Assembly: GCA_945865525.1 (NCBI GenBank)
Contig: CAMBDY010000007.1
Location: 30,165 to 94,164 of the forward strand
Reading direction: 5' to 3'
Source: Nitrospira lenta
Lineage (GTDB): Bacteria > Nitrospirota > Nitrospiria > Nitrospirales > Nitrospiraceae
Length of the DNA stretch: 64,000 bases
Shown here: positions 1 through 8,222 of the stretch, one piece after another
Layout: every line of letters starts with the position of its first letter
Position numbering within the stretch: the first letter of the stretch is position 1
Made by a program: the position numbers and the translations under genes
Notes under the pieces: generated by a model
The model's input: only the letters and a program-made list of their open reading frames with translations
Database searches by the model: none
Told to the model about the DNA's origin: nothing

Positions 1-18
1 CGCTGAGGTCTCCTACTG

Positions 19-1848
19 ATGCCTATTCAGGAGCCAGGAAAAAATACCCAGCCCTTTAACGTTATCGTGGCAACCGACTGCGGGAGCACCACGACCAAAG
101 CTATTCTGATCGAGAAAGTCGGTAACGAATATCGGCAGACCTATCGTGGGGAAGCACCCACGACGGTGGAAGCGCCCTTCGAAGATGTGACGCGCGGGGT
201 ATTGAATGCAATTGCGGAAATTGAAGAGCTCTCCGGCCGGAAAATTCTTGACGGAGACAAGATTATCACGCCCTGCCACGATGCCAAGACTGGCGTGGAT
301 ATCTATATTTCCACCAGTAGCGCCGGCGGCGGGTTGCAGATGATGGTGACGGGGGTGGTTCAGAACATGACGGGGGAAAGCGCGCAACGCGCCGCGCTGG
401 GAGCTGGCGCGATTGTCATCGATGTGCTCGCCTCCAACGATGGCCGTCTGCCTCATGAAAAGATCGAACGAATCCGCACGATAAGACCAGACATGATTTT
501 GATGTCGGGTGGGACGGACGGCGGGGCGGTCACCCATGTGGTGGAGATGGCCGAATATATTTCCGCCGCAGAGCCTCGACCCCGCTTCGGGGCCACCTAC
601 AAGCTTCCCTTGATTTACGCAGGCAACAAAGACGCGCAGTCACAAGTACAGAAAATCCTGGGCGAGAAAGCGGCACTGGTGCTGGCTGACAATATACGCC
701 CTGTGCTGGAGCGTGAGAATCTCACGCCGGCGCGCGACAAGATTCACGACCTCTTTCTCGAACATGTCATGCAGCAAGCGCCTGGCTATAAGAAGCTGAT
801 TGAGATGACCGGTGCGCCGATCATGCCCACGCCAGCGGCGGTTGGGGTGATTATGGAAACGATTGCTAAGCGGGAGCATCTAAGTTTGATCGGGGTGGAT
901 ATCGGCGGTGCGACGACAGATGTGTTCTCGGTCTTCGAAGGCTTGTTCAATCGGACCGTTAGCGCGAACCTTGGTATGTCCTACAGTATTTCCAACGTGC
1001 TGGCGGAAGCGGGTCTTGCTAATATCATGCGCTGGGTGCCGTTCACGCTCGACGAACAGACCCTCCGCAACCGGATCAAGAACAAGATGATTCGGCCGAC
1101 GACGATCCCTCAGACATTGGACGAGCTGCAGATTGAACATGCGATTGCCCGTGAGGCGCTCCGGCTTGCTCTGATTCATCACAAGTCTCTTGCGACGGCG
1201 CTCAAGGGTATACAACAGGAACGCACGATCTCGGATGTGTTTGAGCAGCAGCAGTCTGGCAAGACCCTGATCGATATGCTTAAGCTTGATTTGATTGTGG
1301 GAAGTGGCGGGGTACTGTCCCATGCGCCGCGCCGCGTCCAATCGATGCTGATGATGGTGGATGCCTATGAGCCGCTCGCAGTGACACGGCTTTCGGTGGA
1401 CAGCATCTTTATGATGCCGCATTTGGGCGTGCTCTCGACGATCAATGAGCAGGCAGCCACCGATGTGTTCGTCCGCGATTGCATGGTCTATTTGGGGACT
1501 TGTGTCGCACCGATCGGGCAGGGCAAGGAAGGGGAACGCTGTGCAGACTATGCCATTACCTTGCAGGATGGGCGAGTGGACAAGGGGCAGCTCTTGTTTG
1601 GTGACCTGCGATTGGTGCCCTTGGCCAGCGATCAGAAGGCGTCAATTACGATCCAGCCGGCCAAACAGGTCAACCTCGGAGCTGGGGCTGGTGTCTCGGT
1701 TACACGCGAGGTACAAGGCGGCGTGGTAGGGCTTCTGCTCGATGGGCGAGGCAGGCCGCTACAGTTGCCGGTTGATCACGATGCCAGAGCGGCCATGCTG
1801 ACGAAATGGTTCAAAGCCGTCGGATTGTATCCAGAAAGTGATGTGTGA
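19..1848 (+). CDS. MutL/GlmL-type ASKHA ATPase (glutamate mutase L-like)
   Basis: 609 aa; VATDCGSTTTKAILIEK phosphate-binding motif, second GVDIGGATTDVFSV motif, resembles MutL family. Confidence 0.85.
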   Translation: MPIQEPGKNTQPFNVIVATDCGSTTTKAILIEKVGNEYRQTYRGEAPTTVEAPFEDVTRGVLNAIAEIEELSGRKILDGDKIITPCHDAKTGVDIYISTSSAGGGLQMMVTGVVQNMTGESAQRAALGAGAIVIDVLASNDGRLPHEKIERIRTIRPDMILMSGGTDGGAVTHVVEMAEYISAAEPRPRFGATYKLPLIYAGNKDAQSQVQKILGEKAALVLADNIRPVLERENLTPARDKIHDLFLEHVMQQAPGYKKLIEMTGAPIMPTPAAVGVIMETIAKREHLSLIGVDIGGATTDVFSVFEGLFNRTVSANLGMSYSISNVLAEAGLANIMRWVPFTLDEQTLRNRIKNKMIRPTTIPQTLDELQIEHAIAREALRLALIHHKSLATALKGIQQERTISDVFEQQQSGKTLIDMLKLDLIVGSGGVLSHAPRRVQSMLMMVDAYEPLAVTRLSVDSIFMMPHLGVLSTINEQAATDVFVRDCMVYLGTCVAPIGQGKEGERCADYAITLQDGRVDKGQLLFGDLRLVPLASDQKASITIQPAKQVNLGAGAGVSVTREVQGGVVGLLLDGRGRPLQLPVDHDARAAMLTKWFKAVGLYPESDV

Positions 1849-1915
1849 TGAGTGATGGGCGAGAGGGGGCCATGTGAAAACATACTTTTCCTACTCACCA
1901 TGCATCACTGATCAC
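1838..1915. repeat. Inverted heptad-repeat element (word GTGATGN)
   Basis: Left arm GTGATGT|GTGATGA|GTGATGG (1838-1858); facing arm TCACCAT|GCATCAC|TGATCAC (1895-1915). Confidence 0.75.
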
Positions 1916-1934
1916 GTATTACGGTATTAAGATT

Positions 1935-3062
1935 ATGGCCCATTCCTATACGCCAGGTTTAACTGTCACAGCGCAGGCAACGGTCCGTCGCCGACGGATG
2001 TTGTCTCTGCCAGGTACCGTGTTGGTTGCAGCCGGAGAAACCGTGCGTGCGAATCAGGCGGTGGCCCGCGCGGAATTACCAGGGAAGGTCTATCCCTTGA
2101 ATCTGGCCAATCAGCTGGGTGTCGCGCCGGATGAGATTAAGGAGTATTTGATCAAGAAGGTTGGCGATTCGGTCCAGAAGGACGAGATCCTAGCGGAAAA
2201 CAAACCGCTCATCAAATGGTTCAAGACAGAAATCCTCTCTCCTGTAACAGGCGTGGTGGAATCGGTTTCGACCATTACGGGGCAGGTCTTGTTACGGGAG
2301 CCGCCGCGCGTGCTGGAGCTGCTGGGCTATGTGGAGGGGCTCATCGTCGAAGTCATCCCGCAGCAGGGGGTCGTTGTCGAAACCCATTGCAGCTTGGTGC
2401 AGGGGATCTTCGGGATCGGCGGGGAAACTTGGGGCGAGATTGTGATCGCGGTGACTGCGCAGGATGAAGTCCTCTCGCCTCAGCACTTTACTCAAGCTAT
2501 GAAGGGCAAGGTGGTTGTGGGCGGTTCCTTCATCTCGTCGGACGGGTTGGCTCGTGCGAAAGAGGTGGGGGTAGCGGGGTTGGTTATTGGCGGTATTCAT
2601 GATAAGGATTTGCGCGCACTCCTGGGCTATGACCTTGGCGTGGCCATCACTGGCACGGAACAGGTCGGCTTTACCCTCATCCTCACCGAAGGGTTTGGCA
2701 CCATTCCCATGGCCGATAAAACATTTATGCTGCTGTCGGCCCATGAGGGGCAGTCGGCCTCCATTTCAGGTGCTACGCAAATTCGCGCCGGTGTTATTCG
2801 ACCAGAGATCATCATTCCCAAACACAGTACGGCTATTCATAGCCCTGCCGCCGTGCCCCAGCGCGAAGGCATCAGAATCGGCGATCAGGTGCGGATCATC
2901 CGGGATCCCCTGTTTGGGAAGATTGGCGAAGTCGCGAGCTTGCCATCCGATCTTCAGAAGATTCCCACCGAAAGTGACGTGCGGGTGCTGGAAGTCTGCT
3001 TTGCCGACGGCAGCCAGGTTATGATTCCGCGGACGAACATTGAATTGATTGAGGGCTCGTAA
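1935..3062 (+). CDS. Hypothetical protein with biotinyl/lipoyl-like (barrel-sandwich) segments
   Basis: 375 aa; LPGTVLVAAGETVRANQAVA and KVGDSVQKDEILAENK...SPVTGVVESVS pattern; same strand, between MutL and membrane genes. Confidence 0.7.
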   Translation: MAHSYTPGLTVTAQATVRRRRMLSLPGTVLVAAGETVRANQAVARAELPGKVYPLNLANQLGVAPDEIKEYLIKKVGDSVQKDEILAENKPLIKWFKTEILSPVTGVVESVSTITGQVLLREPPRVLELLGYVEGLIVEVIPQQGVVVETHCSLVQGIFGIGGETWGEIVIAVTAQDEVLSPQHFTQAMKGKVVVGGSFISSDGLARAKEVGVAGLVIGGIHDKDLRALLGYDLGVAITGTEQVGFTLILTEGFGTIPMADKTFMLLSAHEGQSASISGATQIRAGVIRPEIIIPKHSTAIHSPAAVPQREGIRIGDQVRIIRDPLFGKIGEVASLPSDLQKIPTESDVRVLEVCFADGSQVMIPRTNIELIEGS

Positions 3063-3063
3063 G

Positions 3064-3098
3064 CGTGAAACGTGAGACATTAGACGTGAAACGTGACA
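3064..3098 (+). repeat. Tandem heptad array CGTGAAA-type (5 units)
   Basis: CGTGAAA|CGTGAGA|CATTAGA|CGTGAAA|CGTGACA. Confidence 0.8.
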
Positions 3099-4369
3099 AT
3101 GCCCGTTCTGTATGCGTGGCCATTTTGCTGCTAGTAGCGGTCGTGTGTCTTCTTGGTAGACCAGCGTTGGCCCAGTCCCAGCACGGGAACCAGACGAAGA
3201 AGACCCTTTCCCCACCCCAAGATGTCCGCGCGTTTGATACTCCCAGCGACGGAGGGGGCAGTGTGACTGTCATATGGGCGCCGGCTGCCTACGATAGCGC
3301 TGCGACCAAGTATCAGATCCTTCTGAGCGAGGGACTAACGACTGATTCTGCTACGATGAAGGTCGTGGCGGAGTTCCCTGCGAATCAGCATTACGTCCGT
3401 GAATCCAAGTGGCCCTGGTGGACGAGGCCTGCGAGGGGAGATCAGCACCAGTTCACATTGAGGAATGGCCGGGGCGCCACGCTCACGAATGGGACTGTCT
3501 ATAGTATCGCTGTGGCAGCGGTGCTGACGGACGATCGAGGGATCAGTCAGCCTCTGCTGGTGACACCGCAACCGAATTGGGTAAACTGGAATCAGATCAA
3601 TAACCTTGTGCTGGCGCTCCTCTTCGGGGGGATTGTGTTCTACGCAATCAGCAGGGCCAGAACGCGGGAGATATTTCTTCGCCGTATTCCCGGCCTCGAT
3701 GCTGTCGATGAGGCCATTGGACGCGCGACGGAGTTGGGCAAGCCGATTCTGTACTTGACCGGCGCCCACGATATGAGTGATCCCTCAACGATCGCGGCGG
3801 CAGTCATTCTGGGGCGGGTGGCCAAACGGACGGCAGCCTACGAGACGCAGTTACTCGTGCCTCACCGAGATCCAATGACCATGGCCGTCTGCCAGGAGAT
3901 TACGAAACAGGCTTACCTGGAAGCGGGTAAGCCTGATCTCTACAAAGACGATTCGAATTTCTTCATTACGTCAGATCAATTTAGTTATACCGCCGCGGTG
4001 GACGGAATCATGCTACGTAAAAAGCCAGCAGCTAATTTTTTCATGGGGGCCTACTTTGCCGAGGCGCTGCTGTTAACTGAAACCGGCGCAAGCACCGGTG
4101 CGATTCAAATCGCTGGAACCGACTCGGATCACCAGCTCCCATTTTTCGTGACGACCTGCGACTACACCTTGATCGGAGAGGAGCTCTACGCTGCTAGCGC
4201 CTATCTCTCCAGAGAGCCGGTACAGGTCGGGACTTTGCTGGGGCAGGATATCGGTAAGGGGCTCATCCTCTGCATCCTCGCTGCCGGGACGGTGCTGGCC
4301 ATGTTGGGGGTGCTCCTCGATGCGCAGTGGCCCCAATTATTCCTAGATGTGTTTAAGGATGTGAAATGA
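3065..4369 (+). CDS. Secreted/membrane protein with FN3-like N-terminal region (DUF6754-like)
   Basis: Signal-like N-terminus, FN3-like PPQDVRAFDTPSDGGGSVTVIWAP, internal and C-terminal TM segments; start codon uncertain because it lies in the heptad array. Confidence 0.7.
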   Translation: MKRETLDVKRDNARSVCVAILLLVAVVCLLGRPALAQSQHGNQTKKTLSPPQDVRAFDTPSDGGGSVTVIWAPAAYDSAATKYQILLSEGLTTDSATMKVVAEFPANQHYVRESKWPWWTRPARGDQHQFTLRNGRGATLTNGTVYSIAVAAVLTDDRGISQPLLVTPQPNWVNWNQINNLVLALLFGGIVFYAISRARTREIFLRRIPGLDAVDEAIGRATELGKPILYLTGAHDMSDPSTIAAAVILGRVAKRTAAYETQLLVPHRDPMTMAVCQEITKQAYLEAGKPDLYKDDSNFFITSDQFSYTAAVDGIMLRKKPAANFFMGAYFAEALLLTETGASTGAIQIAGTDSDHQLPFFVTTCDYTLIGEELYAASAYLSREPVQVGTLLGQDIGKGLILCILAAGTVLAMLGVLLDAQWPQLFLDVFKDVK

Positions 4370-5016
4370 TTTTTCTGCGCCGACAGGTTCCACTACTGAT
4401 CACGCTCGTCACTGGGCTAGTGTTTGCGGTGCAGTATTATGTGCCGCATCCGGCCTCGGAGCAGATGCTGACCTCCGTGACTAAGTGGCTGCAGATCATC
4501 GGCGGGTTTGCTCTGGTGCTGGGCGTGAGCAGCCTATTTCATGTCCATGCGATGAAGATCAGGCGTAAGGAAGTAGGCTGGGGGTACAGTTTCGTACTCT
4601 ATGTGAGCATGTTGGGTACGATTGCGGTCGGCCTCTGGTCGAATGGGAAGGAAGCGATCGACGGAGCCATGACCTCCTTCGGTTGGATCTATAATTTCAT
4701 GATGGTTCCCTTGCAGGGGACTATGTTTGCCATTCTCGCGTTCTTCATCGCCTCGGCGGCCTATCGGTCGTTTCGTGCGAGGAGCCGTGAGGCGACGGTT
4801 TTGCTCATTGCGGCGATAATCGTGATGATGGGGCGCGTGCCGCTCGGAGAATATCTCATCCCGCTAAGTGGTGACCTGTCGCAATGGATTCTGAACGTGC
4901 TGAATGCGTCGGTGCGGCGTGCGATCCTGATTGGCGTAAGCCTTGGCACAGTCGCTCTTTCCATCAAAATCATCTTCGGTATGGAACGGTCGTATCTGGG
5001 GGGCGGGAAAGAGTAA
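4366..5016 (+). CDS. Multi-pass membrane protein, unknown function
   Basis: 216 aa hydrophobic; 4-nt overlap with previous CDS. Confidence 0.75.
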   Translation: MIFLRRQVPLLITLVTGLVFAVQYYVPHPASEQMLTSVTKWLQIIGGFALVLGVSSLFHVHAMKIRRKEVGWGYSFVLYVSMLGTIAVGLWSNGKEAIDGAMTSFGWIYNFMMVPLQGTMFAILAFFIASAAYRSFRARSREATVLLIAAIIVMMGRVPLGEYLIPLSGDLSQWILNVLNASVRRAILIGVSLGTVALSIKIIFGMERSYLGGGKE

Positions 5017-5018
5017 GG

Positions 5019-5105
5019 CGAAATTGAAAATGGACAATAAGAAATTCCTTGAATCCAGAGCGTGTCATCTTATTTTGTATTTTGCATTGTGTATTTCTCA
5101 TTGCG
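5019..5105. repeat. Inverted heptad-repeat element (AT-rich word)
   Basis: Left CGAAATT|GAAAATG|GACAATA|AGAAATT (5019-5046); right TATTTTG|TATTTTG|CATTGTG|TATTTCT|CATTGCG (5071-5105). Confidence 0.75.
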
Positions 5106-5115
5106 AGGGTCTCCA

Positions 5116-5961
5116 GTGACCTTTGCCGAGCGTATGTTGAAGATCGACAGGCGGCTCATCTTTCTGGTGATTGGCCTCTGTACGCTCTTACCTCTGCTCT
5201 ATCCGGTCGGGTTGCCGATCAAGATTTCGCCGGAAGTGCGCGGGGTTTATGACTACATGGAGTCACTCCCGGAGGGGTCTGTGTTTCTGCTCTCGCTGGA
5301 TTTTGATCCTGCCTCGAAGCCGGAGCTTCATCCTCAATCGCTTTCCTTGCTGCGTCATGCCTTCCGGAAGAACCTTCGTGTGGTTGCGATGACTCTCTGG
5401 GTCTCTGGGACTGGTATGGCGGATCAGGTTGTCACGCAGGTGGCCCGCGAGATGGGGAAAGAAAATGGGAAAGATTATGTGTTTCTTGGCTGGAGCCCCG
5501 GCGGAACCGCCGTCATCATGAACATGGGACAGGATCTCTATGGGGCCTTCCCGGTAGACTACAGCGGGAAACCGACGAAGGGTTTGCCGGTGCTCCAAGG
5601 GGTCACCAACCTGCGCGATGTGAACTATGCCATCAGTCTGGGCGCAGGGAATCCTGGCGTGGAAGCCTGGTATGTGTTCGGTAAGGACAAGTACAAGTTT
5701 GAATTGGGAGGAGGCTGCACTGGCGTGATGGCACCTGGCTTGTATCCTCTGCTACGTAGCGGTCAGATCAACGGACTCATCGGAGGCCTGCGCGGTGCAG
5801 CGGAATACGAAACCTTGATCGGCCAGAAGGGGAAAGCTATTGCCGGCATGGATGCCCAATCTTCCACACATCTCGCCATCATCGTGCTGGTGATCCTCTG
5901 CAATCTTTTTTACTTCTCGGTGCGCCGACAGGTCAAGCACCAAGGTCACTCTGGACTGTGA
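5116..5961 (+). CDS. Membrane-anchored protein of unknown function (N- and C-terminal TM)
   Basis: GTG start at 5116 preferred to the ORF-track start 5062, whose N-terminus is repeat-derived; TM helices near both ends. Confidence 0.65.
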   Translation: MTFAERMLKIDRRLIFLVIGLCTLLPLLYPVGLPIKISPEVRGVYDYMESLPEGSVFLLSLDFDPASKPELHPQSLSLLRHAFRKNLRVVAMTLWVSGTGMADQVVTQVAREMGKENGKDYVFLGWSPGGTAVIMNMGQDLYGAFPVDYSGKPTKGLPVLQGVTNLRDVNYAISLGAGNPGVEAWYVFGKDKYKFELGGGCTGVMAPGLYPLLRSGQINGLIGGLRGAAEYETLIGQKGKAIAGMDAQSSTHLAIIVLVILCNLFYFSVRRQVKHQGHSGL

Positions 5962-5967
5962 GGATCT

Positions 5968-6717
5968 ATGCCGATTGAAACGATCATTGGGGCCTGGGTG
6001 GCGACGGGGCTGACTCTGTTTATCTTTTCATTCCTCTATAGGGACAACCCGCTGTTTAAACTGGCAGAAAATCTTTACGTCGGCATATCGGTCGGCTATA
6101 CCATCGTTAAGACCTACGACACCGTGATCGTGTATCTCATCTGGAATCCGATCGTCAAGAATGGGGAATGGGCTCTGTTGATTCCCGTCGCCATCGGGAT
6201 GCTCATGCTGACGCGCTATATGCCGAAAGCCGCCTGGCTCTCGCGCTATGCCTTCGCGTTCATCGTGGGAGTCGGATCGGGGCTGGCGATCCCTCGGGTG
6301 ATTTCTTCTTACATTCTCAAGCAGATTGAAGATACGGTGCGCCCCCTTCTGATAATGGTGCCGGGTGAGGGGCTGAGCTTTACCTGGAGCCTCCTGAGCC
6401 CGGCCAGCAGTCTTAATACCATCATTATCCTGGTTGGGGTCAGTTCCGTGCTGTTTTATTTCTTCTTCTCCGTCGAACATACAGGGCTAGGCAAGGTTGT
6501 GGCCAGGACTGGCATCCTCTTTTTGATGGTCGCGTTTGGCGCGGCCTTCGGCTATACCGTGATGGCCCGTATGTCGCTCCTGATTGGACGGTTTGACGAC
6601 CTCATCGAGTTCACTGATCCCTCCTATGGCAGACCGAGCCTCTGGCTCATGGGTTTGACCATCCTCATCTTGGTCATGATGGCGCAGCGGTCCAGCCACA
6701 AGTCGGAAGAAGAGTAG
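5968..6717 (+). CDS. Multi-pass membrane protein, unknown function
   Basis: 249 aa, several hydrophobic segments, 6 nt after previous CDS. Confidence 0.75.
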   Translation: MPIETIIGAWVATGLTLFIFSFLYRDNPLFKLAENLYVGISVGYTIVKTYDTVIVYLIWNPIVKNGEWALLIPVAIGMLMLTRYMPKAAWLSRYAFAFIVGVGSGLAIPRVISSYILKQIEDTVRPLLIMVPGEGLSFTWSLLSPASSLNTIIILVGVSSVLFYFFFSVEHTGLGKVVARTGILFLMVAFGAAFGYTVMARMSLLIGRFDDLIEFTDPSYGRPSLWLMGLTILILVMMAQRSSHKSEEE

Positions 6718-6721
6718 GCCT

Positions 6722-6795
6722 ATCGCGTTTGTCTGGCTCATCTAGTTAGTCCCGTAGGCGCAAAGACCAAGCAGGCCAGATGGGCCAGATCGCGG
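6722..6795. repeat. Inverted nonamer-repeat element (word TCTGGCYCA)
   Basis: Left arm TCTGGCTCA|TCTAGTTAG; reverse complement of right arm TCTGGCCCA|TCTGGCCTG|CTTGGTCTT. Confidence 0.65.
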
Positions 6796-6823
6796 TTGCA
6801 GCGAGCGTAATTTCTTCGCTACA

Positions 6824-8092
6824 ATGGCGCTCCGATCAAGGAGCCCCATGACTATTACTAGCACTGCGAAAGATCCCAAACAGTATCCAGCTCTTCGCAA
6901 TCTACAATTCTCGCCGATCAAAGAAGGTGAGGAGCAGTTCATGGTCCTTTGGGACCCGACGGGCTTGAGCAAAGAAAAGCTCGTACTGCCGCTCAATTAC
7001 TTTTTTATCATTCAGCATTTCGACGGCGAGCATTCGCTGGCGGAAATCGGGGCGCTCTATCTGAAACGCTTCGGTGAATTTCTCGTGCCCAGCAAGATGG
7101 ATCAGTTGGTCATCGATCTGAATGAGAAATTATTCCTGGAGGGGCAGCGTGCCGAGGAGGCCAGGCGGCTAGCGCGGGAGGCCTATCGGCAGAGCCCGCT
7201 GCGTCGCGCGGCCCATGCGGGGCGGGGCTATGAAGCAGACAGTGCCAAGCTGAAGAAACAGATTGATGGATTCTTTACGTCAGAAGAAGGTCCGGATTTT
7301 AAGCCGTCAGAGAATGCGGGGAAGAAAATTAAAGGCCTTGTTGCCCCGACCTATGATTTAAAGCAAGCGGGGCCGATCTATGCCTGGGCCTATAAAGAAC
7401 TGCAAGAAGCGGAGCAACCGGACCTCTTCGTCATCATTGGGACTGCTTCTGCTGGATTGGACCATGTTTTTGCTGTGACGGATAAGGATTTTGAGACTCC
7501 CTTCGGGGTCGTGTCTGCTGACCTGCCAATCCTGAGTCGGCTTAAAGACAAGTTGCCAGAATTTTTCGAGGACGATCTCTGTCATCAGGCGGAGCAGGCG
7601 GTGGAGTTTCAACTTCCCTTTCTGCAGGACATTGTGGGGAAGAAGAAGCCTTTCACCATTGTCCCGATCTTGAGTGCCTTCTCCGCTGCGAGCCTGGGGG
7701 ACCCGACCGTGCGTCAAGCGGTCGAGCAGTTTCTGACCGGACTGCGAGAGGTTCTCATGCAATCAGGTCGGTCCTACTGTGTGATCGCAGCAGGAGAGTT
7801 GGCCCATTTGGGCATGAGATACGGAGACAAGGCGCCCCCGACGGACTTCTCCTTTCACCGCTGTATGCAGTTTGATCTGGAAATGTTGAAGCCGGTGGAA
7901 GAGCGGCAGCCGGAAGAGTTCGCCAACTACATCAGGAAAGAGCAGGACCAGCGCCGGATCTCGGGCTTCTCACCCATCTATTCCTTATTACGGTTGATTG
8001 ATGCGGAGAGTGGGCAAGTCCTGCGCTATGACCGTGGGATCACCGATCAATATAACTCGACTGTGACGTACGCTAGCATGGCGTTCTTCTGA
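6824..8092 (+). CDS. MEMO1-family / AmmeMemoRadiSam system protein B-like, degenerate metal site
   Basis: GLVAPTYDL, IIGTASAGLD, AEQAVEFQLPFLQ, LAHLGMRYGD align to MEMO motifs with His losses. Confidence 0.75.
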   Translation: MALRSRSPMTITSTAKDPKQYPALRNLQFSPIKEGEEQFMVLWDPTGLSKEKLVLPLNYFFIIQHFDGEHSLAEIGALYLKRFGEFLVPSKMDQLVIDLNEKLFLEGQRAEEARRLAREAYRQSPLRRAAHAGRGYEADSAKLKKQIDGFFTSEEGPDFKPSENAGKKIKGLVAPTYDLKQAGPIYAWAYKELQEAEQPDLFVIIGTASAGLDHVFAVTDKDFETPFGVVSADLPILSRLKDKLPEFFEDDLCHQAEQAVEFQLPFLQDIVGKKKPFTIVPILSAFSAASLGDPTVRQAVEQFLTGLREVLMQSGRSYCVIAAGELAHLGMRYGDKAPPTDFSFHRCMQFDLEMLKPVEERQPEEFANYIRKEQDQRRISGFSPIYSLLRLIDAESGQVLRYDRGITDQYNSTVTYASMAFF

Positions 8093-8093
8093 A

Positions 8094-8219
8094 AAGAGCG
8101 TACGGCTGATGGCCTATAGCTCATGGCGTAAGTCTTGGTCTTTCTGATTTCCTGTTCAATCCAGAGACATTTTCCCTCAGTTTGTGTCATCTGCTATAAG
8201 TTATCAGCAATCTGCTCTT
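8094..8219. repeat. Inverted heptad-repeat element (word NATRGCT) between convergent genes
   Basis: Left AAGAGCG|TACGGCT|GATGGCC|TATAGCT|CATGGCG (8094-8128); right TGTCATC|TGCTATA|AGTTATC|AGCAATC|TGCTCTT (8185-8219). Confidence 0.85.
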
Positions 8220-8222
8220 CGG

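Noticed and set aside
880-1422. 180-aa minus-strand ORF (and 13-537, 640-879) antisense to the MutL-like gene
   Set aside because: Mirror ORFs of a clear ASKHA ATPase gene; no recognisable domain.
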